Assembly (NCBI RefSeq): GCF_947501405.1
Contig: NZ_CANMVK010000004.1
Coordinates: 292,608-356,607, forward strand
DNA length: 64,000 nt
Source: an uncultured Hoeflea sp.
Lineage (GTDB): Bacteria > Pseudomonadota > Alphaproteobacteria > Rhizobiales > Rhizobiaceae
Direction: 5' to 3'
Below the pieces are notes generated by a model. The model did no database searches, was not told the DNA's origin, and worked only from the letters and a program-made list of their open reading frames with translations. Below, in pieces: positions 45,213-54,624 of the stretch (positions within the stretch are counted from its first letter, which is position 1; every line of letters begins with the position of its first letter). Both the position numbers and the translations under genes were made by a program.

Positions 45213-46546
45213 CACTCGGCCGCCTCGCTTACCGGTAGCGCCGCTTCGCCATAGGGCACATTGCGCCCGCCATAGCGCCGCACCCGGACATTGGCCTGCT
45301 CGGCATGTCCCACGAACCCTTCCAGGATGCAAAGCCGCGAGCAGTATTCGCCGATCTCGGCCGCCGCCTCGTCGGTCAACACCTTCTGGTAGGAATGGGT
45401 CTTCAAAAACTTGCCGACCCACAGCCCGCCCGTATAGCGCCCGGCCTTTTTGGTGGGCAGCGTGTGATTGGTACCGATCACCTTGTCGCCATTGGCCACA
45501 TTGGTGCGCGCGCCCAAAAACAGTGCGCCATAGGAATGCATATTGTCGAGATACCAGTCGTCGCGATCGGTCATCACCTGCACGTGCTCTGAGGCGATGT
45601 CATTGGCGACCTCGAGCATTTCATCGTGGTCGTCACAGACGATGATCTCGCCATAATCTTCCCAGCTCTTCGACGCGGTGTCCGCAGTCGGAAGAATCTT
45701 CAGCAGCCGATCAATCTCCTCCATCGTCGCCCGCGCCAGATCTTCCGAATTGGTCAGCAGAACCGCCGGCGAATTGTAGCCATGCTCAGCCTGTCCCAAC
45801 AGATCCGTGGCGCACAGTTCGGCATCGGCGCCGTGCTCGTCGGCAATCACCATGGTCTCGGTCGGACCGGCGAACAAATCGATCCCCACCCGGCCGTAGA
45901 GCTGGCGCTTGGCCTCGGCCACATAGGCGTTGCCCGGCCCCACCAGAATATCCACCGGATTGATGCTCTCGGTCCCCAGCGCCATCGCCGCCACCGCCTG
46001 GATGCCGCCCAGACAGTAAATCTCGTGGGCACCGCCCAGATGCATCGCCGCAATCACCGCCGGATTGGGTTCGCCCTTGAACGGCGGCGTCGCCGCGATG
46101 ATCCGCGGCACCCCGGCCACCGATGCCGTCAGTACCGACATATGCGCCGACGCCACCATCGGAAACTTGCCGCCCGGCACGTAGCAGCCGGCCGATTGTA
46201 CGGGAATGTTCTTGTGCCCCAGCACAACGCCCGGCATGGTCTCGATCTCGATGTCGAGCATCGAGCCGCGCTGCGCTTCGGCGAATTTGCGCACCTGTGC
46301 CTGGGCGAATTTGATGTCCTCCATTTCGCGGGTGCTGACCCGGTTGACCAGCGCCTCGATCTCGGACGGGCTGAGCCGGAATGAGGCAGGCGCGTAGGAA
46401 TCGAATTTTTGCGACAACTCCCGCACGGCGGCGTCGCCGCGCGCCTCGATATCGGTAAGAATGGCTTCAACAGTGGCCCTCACCTTGGCGTCGTCATCGC
46501 TGCGGTCGGAAGCGGTCTTGGCGGTTTTCAAGTGCCTGATGGTCAT
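45212..46546 (-). CDS. HisD-like zinc alcohol dehydrogenase (catabolic histidinol-dehydrogenase homologue)
   Basis: A 444-residue member of the histidinol dehydrogenase family. [19 protein letters not shown] (cofactor region), [13 protein letters not shown] (metal-binding Gln and His), ASEHVQVM (catalytic Glu-His), [13 protein letters not shown] (metal Asp) and [14 protein letters not shown] (His) are in order. It sits in a transport/catabolism operon with no other his genes, as do HpsN-type sulfopropanediol dehydrogenases, which are HisD homologues. It should oxidise a primary alcohol in two steps to a carboxylate with NAD+. ATG 46546 follows GAGGA; a TTG at 46558 is also in frame. Confidence 0.85.
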   Translation of the reverse strand: MTIRHLKTAKTASDRSDDDAKVRATVEAILTDIEARGDAAVRELSQKFDSYAPASFRLSPSEIEALVNRVSTREMEDIKFAQAQVRKFAEAQRGSMLDIEIETMPGVVLGHKNIPVQSAGCYVPGGKFPMVASAHMSVLTASVAGVPRIIAATPPFKGEPNPAVIAAMHLGGAHEIYCLGGIQAVAAMALGTESINPVDILVGPGNAYVAEAKRQLYGRVGIDLFAGPTETMVIADEHGADAELCATDLLGQAEHGYNSPAVLLTNSEDLARATMEEIDRLLKILPTADTASKSWEDYGEIIVCDDHDEMLEVANDIASEHVQVMTDRDDWYLDNMHSYGALFLGARTNVANGDKVIGTNHTLPTKKAGRYTGGLWVGKFLKTHSYQKVLTDEAAAEIGEYCSRLCILEGFVGHAEQANVRVRRYGGRNVPYGEAALPVSEAAE

Positions 46547-46554
46547 GTCAGTCC

Positions 46555-47091
46555 TCAAATTGCGGATGGTGTCGGCGGCGTCTTTTCACCGCGATCGAAG
46601 GCCTCCCAGCCCTCACCACCGAATACGTCCCTGCCTAGTTGCGAAAGCACCAGCGCAAAATCGACAGAGACCCAATTGTCGACGATCTTGCCGTCGCGGA
46701 TCATCCAGAAATCGATATAGGGAATGCGAATGCGCTTGCCGGTGGGTTCGATCCCCATGAAGACGCCCGAATGAGTGGCTTCGATATGGCCGAAGCAGGA
46801 CACCCATTCACCATCCGCCATGAAGCGTTCGGTCAGATAGGTGCGGTCGGAAAAGGCGGCGCGGAACGGCAATTGCCAGTTGCGCCGGAAGGCGTCGACG
46901 CCTTCCTTTAGGCCGCAGCCACAATTGCCTATCCAGCGGAAGTCTCCGTGAAAATGTGCGCCCATGTCATTGGATCCTGACGCCAGCGCATCTTCCATGC
47001 GCTGCACCACGGCCAGACTTTCGGCACTGAGCCGCGCATGCACCGCCGGGTCGAACCCCGGATCGTCAAAGCGGCTGGTCTTTTCAGTCAT
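46555..47091 (-). CDS. SnoaL-like protein, single domain
   Basis: A 178-residue NTF2-fold protein. [44 protein letters not shown] and [20 protein letters not shown] are typical of the SnoaL 'ester cyclase' group, including the conserved Asp-Asn-W end. It heads the metabolic half of the leftward operon, 8 nt before the HisD-like gene and 117 nt after the ATPase gene. Confidence 0.75.
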   Translation of the reverse strand: MTEKTSRFDDPGFDPAVHARLSAESLAVVQRMEDALASGSNDMGAHFHGDFRWIGNCGCGLKEGVDAFRRNWQLPFRAAFSDRTYLTERFMADGEWVSCFGHIEATHSGVFMGIEPTGKRIRIPYIDFWMIRDGKIVDNWVSVDFALVLSQLGRDVFGGEGWEAFDRGEKTPPTPSAI

Positions 47092-47208
47092 GCATATGTC
47101 TCCCGATCATACCCAATCTTGCGGTGTGTGTTATCTCGTTGACGCTCGCCGTCCGGCTACATCTGGAGCCGGCCGGAGAACGGCGACGGTGTGGAGGCCC
47201 CTGTATGT

Positions 47209-48261
47209 TTAGCCTTCGATCCGGTCTCCGCTCCCGGCCTCGAACAGGTGGCAGATCGAGGCGGGAACCGAAATCGAGACCGGCTCCCCGATTTCTGCCC
47301 TGTAGTCCTTGTCAGCCTTGACCGCGGCGATGCTGTCACCGGCCTTGACCGCGACCATCGAGGCGTCGCCCAAAAGCTCGAACGTGTAGATCGGCGCATT
47401 GATCTCGCCGCCGCCCTGCGCCAGGCTCGCATCTTCGGCCCGGTAGCCCAGCGTCACCTTGCCGTTCACCGCCTTGGAGAGGCCGGACACCCGGACATTG
47501 CGCGCGGTGAACACGCCATCGGCGATTTCGCCGTCGATCAGGTTCATCGCCGGAGTGCCCATGAAACCGGCAACAAACACATTGTTGGGCCGGTTGTAGA
47601 TTTCCTTGGGCGTGCCGACCTGCTGCACGATCCCCTTGTTCATCACCACCACCCGGTCAGCCAGCGTCATCGCCTCGATCTGGTCGTGGGTCACGTAGAT
47701 GGTCGTGGTCGCCAGCTCGTGCTGCAGGTTCTTGATCTGCGCACGGGTGGAGACGCGCAGTTTGGCGTCGAGATTGGACAGCGGCTCATCCATCAAAAAC
47801 ACGGTCGGCTCCCGCACGATGGCACGCGCCAGCGCCACCCGTTGCCGTTGACCGCCCGACAGCGCCGCGGGCCGGCGGTCGACGAAATCCTCAAGCTCGA
47901 CCATGGCCACGGCGCGCGCCACCCGTTCCTCGTGGGTGGCGGGATCGACCTTGCGGATCTTGAGCGGAAAGCGGATGTTTTCCTTCACCGTCAGGTTCGG
48001 ATAGAGCCCGTAGGATTGAAACACCATGGCGATGTCGCGGTCCTTGGGTTCCAGATTGTTGACCATCCGGTCGCCGATCCAGATCTCGCCGTCGGTGACG
48101 TCCTCGAGCCCGGCGATCATCCGCATGGTCGTGGTTTTGCCGCAGCCCGAAGGCCCCAGTAGCACCAGGAACTCCTTGTCGGCGATCTCCAGATCGAAAT
48201 CCTTCACACCGATGAAACTGCCCCAGCTTTTGGTGACGTTTTTGAGCGTAATACTGGCCAT
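47209..48261 (-). CDS. Carbohydrate-type ABC transporter ATPase (MalK/UgpC family)
   Basis: A 350-residue ATPase. Walker A GPSGCGKTT, MVFQSYGLYPNLTV, signature [14 protein letters not shown], Walker [12 protein letters not shown] and YVTHDQIEAMT are present, followed by the TOBE domain. It is the partner of the two permeases and binding protein upstream. The 117-nt gap after it holds a small CCGGCT/AGCCGG hairpin (47153-47172). Confidence 0.92.
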   Translation of the reverse strand: MASITLKNVTKSWGSFIGVKDFDLEIADKEFLVLLGPSGCGKTTTMRMIAGLEDVTDGEIWIGDRMVNNLEPKDRDIAMVFQSYGLYPNLTVKENIRFPLKIRKVDPATHEERVARAVAMVELEDFVDRRPAALSGGQRQRVALARAIVREPTVFLMDEPLSNLDAKLRVSTRAQIKNLQHELATTTIYVTHDQIEAMTLADRVVVMNKGIVQQVGTPKEIYNRPNNVFVAGFMGTPAMNLIDGEIADGVFTARNVRVSGLSKAVNGKVTLGYRAEDASLAQGGGEINAPIYTFELLGDASMVAVKAGDSIAAVKADKDYRAEIGEPVSISVPASICHLFEAGSGDRIEG

Positions 48262-48265
48262 AATT

Positions 48266-49147
48266 TCAACCTTTCACAGCGCCGGCGGTCAGGCCGCTGA
48301 CAATTTGCCGCTGGAAGAAGATCACCAAAACAAACAGCGGAGCGGTGGCGGAAACAACCGAGGCAACGGCGAACATCACATTGCCTTCGGTCTGGGTTGA
48401 ACCCAGGAATCCCGCGATCTTGGGGACCATGGTCTGGTTTTCCTTGGTCAGCAGAAGTGCGGTAACCGCGAAATCATTGTAGGCGAGCAGGAACGAGAAC
48501 AGCCCTGTCGTCACAATACCCGGCCACATCACCGGCACGATCGCATAGCGAAACGCCTGGAAGCGCGTGCAGCCATCGACCATGGCGCTTTCGTCCAGAT
48601 CCTTGGGAATGTTCTGGAAAAACGAGTGCAGCATCCACAGCGTGAACGGCTGGTTGATCGCCACCAGCACGATCACTGTCGTTGACAGATGCCCCCACAG
48701 GTTCCACTCGAAGAACGGCAGCAGATAGCCCGACACCAGCGTGATATGCGGCATCGCCCGGAAAATCAGCGCCAGCATCAACAGCCAGAACACATAGCGG
48801 TAGTTCGACCGCGACAGCGCATAGCCGCCAAGCGCGCCGAAGGTCAGCGAAATGATCACCACAAAGACAACGACGACGCCGGTGTTGATCACCGCGCGCC
48901 AGAATTCCTCCTGGACCCAAGCTCCGTAATAGCCCGCGCCGGTAAAGGGCGCGCCGGTTTCGGCGATGGTTCGCACGCCGAAGATGGCGTAGCTCCAGTC
49001 GGCCTTGGAGAAGAAATCCCCCTGCACCTTGAACGACCCCCAAAGGGTCCAGAGGAAGGGGAACGAGGCCATCAGCAACCAGATCAGCAGAAAGGAGATC
49101 GAGGCGAAAACGAGGATCGGTGAGCGTCTGTCTGCAGCTTGACTCAT
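48266..49147 (-). CDS. Carbohydrate-type ABC permease (MalG type)
   Basis: A 293-residue permease with six predicted helices and an EAA-like loop (DESAMVDGCTRFQAF). ATG 49147 follows GGGGGA. The C-terminus FFQRQIVSGLTAGAVKG is typical of MalG-like subunits. It has a long periplasmic loop after helix 1 (residues ~45-85). It ends 4 nt before the ATPase gene. Confidence 0.9.
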   Translation of the reverse strand: MSQAADRRSPILVFASISFLLIWLLMASFPFLWTLWGSFKVQGDFFSKADWSYAIFGVRTIAETGAPFTGAGYYGAWVQEEFWRAVINTGVVVVFVVIISLTFGALGGYALSRSNYRYVFWLLMLALIFRAMPHITLVSGYLLPFFEWNLWGHLSTTVIVLVAINQPFTLWMLHSFFQNIPKDLDESAMVDGCTRFQAFRYAIVPVMWPGIVTTGLFSFLLAYNDFAVTALLLTKENQTMVPKIAGFLGSTQTEGNVMFAVASVVSATAPLFVLVIFFQRQIVSGLTAGAVKG

Positions 49148-49159
49148 ATCATCGTCCCC

Positions 49160-50182
49160 CTAGCGCCGGTTGAAATCGCGCCAGGTGCGAACCAGCACCG
49201 GCGTGAGCAGGATCGCCACGCCGATGATGGTCAGCATGGAGGTGGTGGCTGCGGAGTTGAGAAGCTTCGAATCCGCGTTCATGTAATTGTAGATCGCCCA
49301 GGACAGCGAGGTCGCGTGCGCTTCGGCATTGAAGCCGACGATCGGCTCGAACACCCGGAAATTGTCCATCAACTGGATGAGCGCGATAAACAGCGTCAGC
49401 GGCATCAGATAGGGCAGCACCACATAGCGGATCCGCTGCCAGCGGCTGGCGCCGTCGATCATCGCCGATTCCAGCGTATCCTTGGGCACGGTCTGCAGCC
49501 CGGCGTAAAACACCACGAATGCGAACGGGGCGGAGTGCCAGACGCCATAGACCATCAGCATGATCCAGGTCAGGGTGGATGAGGCTTTCAGCGACAGCGA
49601 CGGATCGCCCATCAGATATTGCAGCGTGGAGCCCAAAATACCGCGCGCGTCAATCATCCAGAACAGGATCAGCGAACCGATCAGCGGCGTGACCATCATC
49701 GGCAGCAGCGACACGAAAATGATCGGACCCTTGACCAGCGCCGACAGCGAGTTGACCGCCACTGCAATCATGAAGCCGAAGATGATCACCAGCGGCGTGA
49801 CGATGAAGGTGTAGGCGAGCGTGAAAGTCAGCGCCTTGTAGAAGGGCAGATTGTAAATGCCGTTGAAAAACTCTCCCGGGCCGCTGGCTTGCGCCCACAC
49901 CACGCTCACTTCGTCAAAAGCCAGATGCGAGCGGTTGGCGTAATTGTCGAGGCCTGCGAATTTACCCAGTGGCGCTTCTTCATAGAGTTCGGCGGTGGCT
50001 TCGGCGTTGACCCGCAATTCGGTGGTGCAACTGAACACCGCGCAGGTCTCGACCTCTTCAACCACCTGATCATGGGCGACATGCAGCGACTGCGTGAACA
50101 CCGACACGATAGGCAGCGCGATGAACAGAAACATCGCCAGTGCCGATGGCAGGACGAACCAGAAAAATGTGCTGTGCCGCAT
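49160..50182 (-). CDS. Carbohydrate-type ABC permease (MalF type)
   Basis: A 340-residue permease with an EAA loop (ESAMIDGASRWQRIRYV). The periplasmic loop between helices 1 and 2 is about 80 residues long and contains a Cys pair (ETCAVFSCTTE) that could form a disulfide, unusual for this subunit. ATG 50182 is chosen because the protein begins with a clear membrane helix (FFWFVLPSALAMFLFIALP); the longer frame upstream is noncoding-like. It follows the binding-protein gene after a 187-nt hairpin-rich gap. Confidence 0.88.
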   Translation of the reverse strand: MRHSTFFWFVLPSALAMFLFIALPIVSVFTQSLHVAHDQVVEEVETCAVFSCTTELRVNAEATAELYEEAPLGKFAGLDNYANRSHLAFDEVSVVWAQASGPGEFFNGIYNLPFYKALTFTLAYTFIVTPLVIIFGFMIAVAVNSLSALVKGPIIFVSLLPMMVTPLIGSLILFWMIDARGILGSTLQYLMGDPSLSLKASSTLTWIMLMVYGVWHSAPFAFVVFYAGLQTVPKDTLESAMIDGASRWQRIRYVVLPYLMPLTLFIALIQLMDNFRVFEPIVGFNAEAHATSLSWAIYNYMNADSKLLNSAATTSMLTIIGVAILLTPVLVRTWRDFNRR

Positions 50183-50329
50183 GAGTCCCTCTCCTGACAG
50201 TTCGTTTGCGCACGGCCTGAAAGCCGTGGAAACCGGTTCCGTACAATGGGGCCTGGTTGTCGGGCAGGCATGACCGATCAGCCGTCTCCGGCGCACGCAA
50301 TATTGCGCCGTATTGCCAATCGCATGTTG

Positions 50330-50356
50330 CCGAGCGGGCAGGCGCCGCCCGCTCGG
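50330..50356 (-). terminator. Intercistronic hairpin between binding protein and permease genes
   Basis: CCGAGCGGGC and GCCCGCTCGG form a perfect 10-bp stem with a 7-nt loop, 14 nt beyond the binding-protein stop. A second hairpin GGCGCA/TGCGCC lies at 50290-50309. There is no T-run; it is probably an mRNA-stabilising or attenuating element. Confidence 0.65.
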
Positions 50357-50369
50357 GATCAGGTGCGGC

Positions 50370-51605
50370 CTACTTGATGAAGCCAGCTTCCTTGGCAGCC
50401 GTCGTGTAGGCGGCCTCGATGTCGGTCAACGCCTGCTCGGCGCTTTCCTTGCCCTGCAGGAAATCCGCAAGCTCCGCACCGGCCGCGCTGTGCAGCAGTC
50501 CGCCAAAGGGCAGCATCGGATAGGGCTTGGCTCCGGCATTGGCGGTCGCGAACACGCCCTGCGCAGTGGGACCGGGCTCAAAGCCATCGATCAGCCAGAC
50601 CGCATGGCCCTTGGTCTCATCGGTCAGGATGGATGGGTCCACGCCATTCATCATGGCCCGGAAACTTGCCTCTGCGTCCTCGTCGGAAATATTGGCAGCG
50701 ATGGTGAAACCGTCCCACCACAGCGTCGTGGCCGGAGTTGAGCCGCCGCCCAGCGTTGGTGCTGCCGTAAAGGCGGTCGCCGCAACGATTTCCGGCGTCG
50801 AGCCTTCGTCGTCACTGATCGGGCCGGCGCGCGAACCCCACATATTCATCAGCGCAACGTTGCCGGCTTCCCATTCTGCTGACGCGGCGTTGGAATCGTA
50901 AGTCAGGAAATCAGGGTTCATGTAGCTCGTCAGCTCCTTGAGCATGTTGAGCGCCTTGATCCCGTTTTCATTGTTGATCGCAACTTCGGCTGAGCCGGGC
51001 TTGAACATGTCGGCGCCGGTTCCGGTGTACATGTTGACGAATTCCTCGCCCAAGTTCCAGCCGGACTTGAAGGTGCCGGCCAGCGGGTATTCCATCAGGC
51101 CCTTGTCCTTGATGGTCTTGGCGGCGGCGATAACCTCTTCATAGCTTGTCGGAACCTCAAGGCCGGCCTGTTCCAAAATGTCGGAGCGATAAAACAGATG
51201 CTGTGCATTGGCCATGAAGGCAACGGCCATGATCTTGCCATCGATGGTGATGAGCTGGTTCTTTTTCAGCTTGTCGCCATATTTCTCGACCAGTTCGTTG
51301 AGAGGGCGGATCAGACCGTCATTCATCAGCGGCACGATCGAGCTGTTGGCGACCACCGCCACCGAGTATTCGGCCGGGTTCGCCGTCATCGCCGCCACTT
51401 GCAGATCGCGATGTTCCTTGGTCAGGTTGGCCGAAACCGTGACATTGTCGTCGGCGCACTCCATCGCGCCCTGCGACACGGCCTGAATTGCCGGAAACTC
51501 GTTGCCCAGAATGCGGACATCGCCGCCCGACAGGCCGCAACCGGCCTGGGCAATCACCGAGCTAGCCAGCGTAAACACTGATGCAGCCAGAATTTGTTTG
51601 AGCAT
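50370..51605 (-). CDS. Carbohydrate-type ABC transporter binding protein
   Basis: A 411-residue family-1 solute-binding protein. It has a signal peptide (LAASVFTLASSVIAQA) and a mature N-terminus GCGLSGGDVRILGNEFPA. ATG 51605 follows GGGAGAA. The two cysteines at mature start and ~residue 50 (MECADD) could pair. The W and Y residues (TLWWDGFT) suit a sugar-like or ring ligand. It is the first gene of the 12-gene leftward operon, so the operon's substrate is this protein's ligand; the ligand is unknown. Confidence 0.88.
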   Translation of the reverse strand: MLKQILAASVFTLASSVIAQAGCGLSGGDVRILGNEFPAIQAVSQGAMECADDNVTVSANLTKEHRDLQVAAMTANPAEYSVAVVANSSIVPLMNDGLIRPLNELVEKYGDKLKKNQLITIDGKIMAVAFMANAQHLFYRSDILEQAGLEVPTSYEEVIAAAKTIKDKGLMEYPLAGTFKSGWNLGEEFVNMYTGTGADMFKPGSAEVAINNENGIKALNMLKELTSYMNPDFLTYDSNAASAEWEAGNVALMNMWGSRAGPISDDEGSTPEIVAATAFTAAPTLGGGSTPATTLWWDGFTIAANISDEDAEASFRAMMNGVDPSILTDETKGHAVWLIDGFEPGPTAQGVFATANAGAKPYPMLPFGGLLHSAAGAELADFLQGKESAEQALTDIEAAYTTAAKEAGFIK

Positions 51606-51824
51606 TGCTGTTCTCCCTGTTGCCCGGATCAAGCTCCGGAACTCTTGAAACGGGCCATTGGCGATGGCGCCGACTTCCTCTCCCAAGAAAGCATGCAACA
51701 AGATTGACAAAAATTGAATACGTATGCAAGAGCTGATGAGAAGTTTTTTATTCTCGGGCTGACGCCGCGGCGTCAATCAGGCAACATTTCTATCATGCCC
51801 TTTCGGGACATCGGGAGCCATCGC
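51606..51824. promoter_or_regulatory. Divergent promoter region with a 16-bp near-perfect palindrome
   Basis: TTGAATACGTATGCAA at 51714-51729 is palindromic except for one base pair, the shape expected of a GntR/FCD operator. TTGACA lies just before it at 51704-51709, so a protein bound here would cover a promoter. GGGAG at 51813-51817 sets the start of the rightward gene at 51825. Confidence 0.55.
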
Positions 51825-52895
51825 ATGACCACACACGCCACCGGTACGGAACAGCGTCGACACATCCATGATCTGCTCAACGCCCTGGCCGAAGCCTCAA
51901 TCACCGCCACGCCGGGCCTGCTTGAAACGCTGTGCGCGCCGGACGCCGAATGGCGCATGGCCCATCCGATCAATGAGCACAGCGGACTTGAAGCCATCCA
52001 CGCCCAGGTGTGGGAACCGCTCAAGCGCGCGATGCCGGATCTCGAGCGGCGGGATCAGGTGTTTGTTGCAGGCAGTTATCAGGGACGCGATTACATCTGC
52101 GCAGTCGGAAATTACTGCGGCACCTTCCGGGCCGACTGGCTGACCATCCCGGCCAACGGCCAGACCATGTATCTGCGCTATGGCGAGGTCTATCAGATCG
52201 TCGAGGGCAAGATCGTTCAGGCCAACGGCCTGTGGGACATTCTCGATTTTATCCGCCAGGCAGGATTCTGGCCGCTGGCGCCAAGCCTCGGCGCGGAAGG
52301 CATGTGGTCGGGCCCGATCACCGGCGACGGGTTGCGGATGGAGCCTTCCGACGCCGAACAATCGGCGGCGTCCATTGCCCAGACGCTTGCCATGCACCGC
52401 ACGCTGTTCGAACACAATGATCGCGAAAACCTGAGCCGCGAGTCGCTTCTGGCAATGCCCCAGAAGGACCATTGGCACTCCAAAATGATGTGGTACGGAC
52501 CTTCGGGCATCGGCACCACGCGAGGGCTTCAGGGCTTTGTGGATTACCATCAACTGCCATTCCGGATCGCATTCGAACGTCCACAAGGCACCTTTGAGGA
52601 AGTCGACGCAGCCCGCAACGCCAAGGGCGCGGGGCACTATATCCGCATCGGCGACGGTCCCTATTCAGTGACCGGCGGCTGGCCTTCGGTCTATGCGGTC
52701 AATACCGGCGGCGGCTTTGCCGGCACCACGCCCAGCGGGCGGCCGGTGACCATGCGGGTGATGGATTTCTATCTCCATCACGAGGGGCTGATCCGCGAAA
52801 ACTGGGTGCCGCTCGACATGCTCGATCTGCTCAATCAGATGGGCTTCGACGTCATCGCCCGGATGCAGGATCGATTCCGCCGTGGTGCGCTCTGA
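51825..52895 (+). CDS. Tandem SnoaL-like protein, divergent from the importer operon
   Basis: A 356-residue protein with two NTF2/SnoaL-like domains. Domain 1 (~10-145) contains FRADWLTIPANGQTMYLRYGEVYQ and domain 2 (~185-350) contains GTTPSGRPVTMRVMDFYLHH. The endings VQANGLWDILDFIRQAGFWPL and IRENWVPLDMLDLLNQMGFDV align with one another, indicating internal duplication. The start at 51825 follows GGGAG by 7 nt; in-frame ATG 51795 is less well placed. It belongs to the island by promoter sharing and fold. Confidence 0.75.
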   Translation: MTTHATGTEQRRHIHDLLNALAEASITATPGLLETLCAPDAEWRMAHPINEHSGLEAIHAQVWEPLKRAMPDLERRDQVFVAGSYQGRDYICAVGNYCGTFRADWLTIPANGQTMYLRYGEVYQIVEGKIVQANGLWDILDFIRQAGFWPLAPSLGAEGMWSGPITGDGLRMEPSDAEQSAASIAQTLAMHRTLFEHNDRENLSRESLLAMPQKDHWHSKMMWYGPSGIGTTRGLQGFVDYHQLPFRIAFERPQGTFEEVDAARNAKGAGHYIRIGDGPYSVTGGWPSVYAVNTGGGFAGTTPSGRPVTMRVMDFYLHHEGLIRENWVPLDMLDLLNQMGFDVIARMQDRFRRGAL

Positions 52896-53056
52896 CGGAC
52901 ACTTTTGCAATCCACCGTTCGAGCCGGCGCTCGGGACACCTTCTGGAAAACGCAAGCCACTGGACCTGACCCGAAGCAATCATCACCGCCGGTTCATCCC
53001 GGCTCCGCGAGCTTGCTTGCAGGATCAGCCTTGGTCAGCCAGCGGCCTTGCGTTTC

Positions 53057-54127
53057 TCAAGACGCGCCCGGTGATTTACCGATAGGCGTCTTGTTGTCGG
53101 AGCCCGCGATATGAGCCCAACCGGGCCGTTCGAACAGGAACCAGCCTCGACCCAGAAATTCGATCATCTTGTAAAGTATCACCGGCCCGATCATCGCGGC
53201 AACAAACACCGACAGGCCCAAAATCCCGGTGTCGGTGATCAGCCCTGTCGACATCGCGGCAGTGCGGAACAGCGACATCGGAATTGTAAACGCCAGATAG
53301 ATGACCAGCGAGTGCCGGCCGATCCATTCCAGCCACCAGGCCGCCGGATACCGCGCCAGGAGCGCGCTCAAAACACATAAGGCCAGGGCCCCGGACACCG
53401 CGAGCCCGAGATGAATTGGCGGGAATTGCGCATAACCCATGATGGTTCGGCTGGGCAGCAACTCGAACTGCGGCAGAAACACCAGCGCCGCATTGAGCAG
53501 CACAAAGCCCGACAGCCCGGCCCATGCCGCCGGACGGTTTTGTTGGGCCCAATCCGCAAGCCTCAGGATCTGTGGCGCAAACACATAGCCCAGATAAAAA
53601 TAGAAGAAATAGGCGCAGAACTGGGTGACGATGTAGCTTGGTGATTGCATCGGGGCCAGCGCCAGCAACGCGGAGAACGCCAGCACCGCCCAATGCGGTG
53701 CCTGGATGCGCCACAACAGTTTCGCAACAATGCCGAACACCGCCAGCAGATAGACAAACCACAACACGCCATAGGGCTGGACCAGCGCCTGCACCAGTTC
53801 CGTAGTCATGGCGCCGGGATCGCGCAGAAACACCCCGAATTTGAGCACGATCAATATGGCTGCCCAGACCGCATAGAAATACAGGTAGTGGACAACACGC
53901 CTGTCGGCAAAAGCCGTCCATGGCCGGCCGATAACCCTGGAGAGGAACAACCCGGAAATGACGAAGAACTCCGGCATTCTGAACGGTGTCGCAAAGGCGA
54001 TCGCATAATGCATGAACCCGGTGCCGCCGGTATGTTGGCCGGTGTTGTAGGTGGCGTACATCATCACCACCAGCATGATCGAAAGCCCCTTGGCGATGTC
54101 CACCCATGCCTGACGCACCGGGTTCAT
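53057..54127 (-). CDS. Acyltransferase 3-family membrane protein
   Basis: A 356-residue protein with about ten transmembrane helices of the acyl_transf_3 (OafA/OpgC-like) superfamily. It begins RQAWVDIAKGLSIMLVVMMYATYN and continues MPEFFVISGLFLSRVIGR, the typical N-terminal motifs, although the usual His of the first helix (often 'VVLxH') reads Met-Tyr here, so activity is uncertain. It probably modifies a surface glycan or lipid. ATG overlaps the cytochrome stop by 4 nt as last gene of this operon. Confidence 0.8.
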   Translation of the reverse strand: MNPVRQAWVDIAKGLSIMLVVMMYATYNTGQHTGGTGFMHYAIAFATPFRMPEFFVISGLFLSRVIGRPWTAFADRRVVHYLYFYAVWAAILIVLKFGVFLRDPGAMTTELVQALVQPYGVLWFVYLLAVFGIVAKLLWRIQAPHWAVLAFSALLALAPMQSPSYIVTQFCAYFFYFYLGYVFAPQILRLADWAQQNRPAAWAGLSGFVLLNAALVFLPQFELLPSRTIMGYAQFPPIHLGLAVSGALALCVLSALLARYPAAWWLEWIGRHSLVIYLAFTIPMSLFRTAAMSTGLITDTGILGLSVFVAAMIGPVILYKMIEFLGRGWFLFERPGWAHIAGSDNKTPIGKSPGAS

Positions 54128-54624
54128 GGCAGTGTCTTTCTGGCGTAACGCCGGTTGAGCTCATCATGACGGTCGCGAACGTCCTTCGGCCATGTGCTCT
54201 TGATGAAGGACAGAATCGCAATGATCTCGTGATCTTGGAGGATACCCTGATAGATCGGCATTGCCGACTCGTATTCATCCAGTTGCGCAGCGGCGGCGAC
54301 GCCGTATTTGGTGATATCGAACAGCAGGACGTCGGGATGATGCCAAGTGTGCCCAGTTTCATCATGCGGCGGCGCGGGCAGTTTGCCATCAGCTCCCGGC
54401 GTGCGCCAGTCAGCCGTTTGACCTTCCAGATCAGCGCCGTGACAAGCCGCGCAATACTGCGAATAGAGCAGTTCGCCGCGTGAGGTGACCTCCCGGTCAT
54501 CGGGATGCAGCAGGGCCGCCGTCACCTCGCGGGTCCCTCCGGCGGTGAACATCATCGCCACCGCAGCGGCGAGCGCGACAGCCAGCGCCACCGCCGTAAT
54601 CTTCGCGCCCGCCCTCACGTTCAC
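54124..54624 (-). CDS. Membrane-anchored class I cytochrome c
   Basis: A 166-residue protein. An N-terminal hydrophobic segment (TAVALAVALAAAVAMMF) serves as signal anchor, and one heme motif CAACH at about residues 58-62 is followed by a C-terminal helix with a Met ligand candidate (ESAMPIYQGIL). The start is GTG 54624 overlapping the preceding stop. It is the family often found with copper-resistance and L,D-transpeptidase genes; a periplasmic electron carrier. Confidence 0.82.
   Translation of the reverse strand: MNVRAGAKITAVALAVALAAAVAMMFTAGGTREVTAALLHPDDREVTSRGELLYSQYCAACHGADLEGQTADWRTPGADGKLPAPPHDETGHTWHHPDVLLFDITKYGVAAAAQLDEYESAMPIYQGILQDHEIIAILSFIKSTWPKDVRDRHDELNRRYARKTLP

Noticed and set aside
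45212..46546. Annotation as biosynthetic histidinol dehydrogenase (hisD)
   Set aside because: No histidine genes are nearby, and the operon is catabolic/transport in content. I kept only the family name.
53076..54500. A 474-codon frame overlapping the acyltransferase and cytochrome genes on the same strand
   Set aside because: The other frame has membrane helices, a CAACH heme motif and overlapping starts. This one has no recognisable domain.
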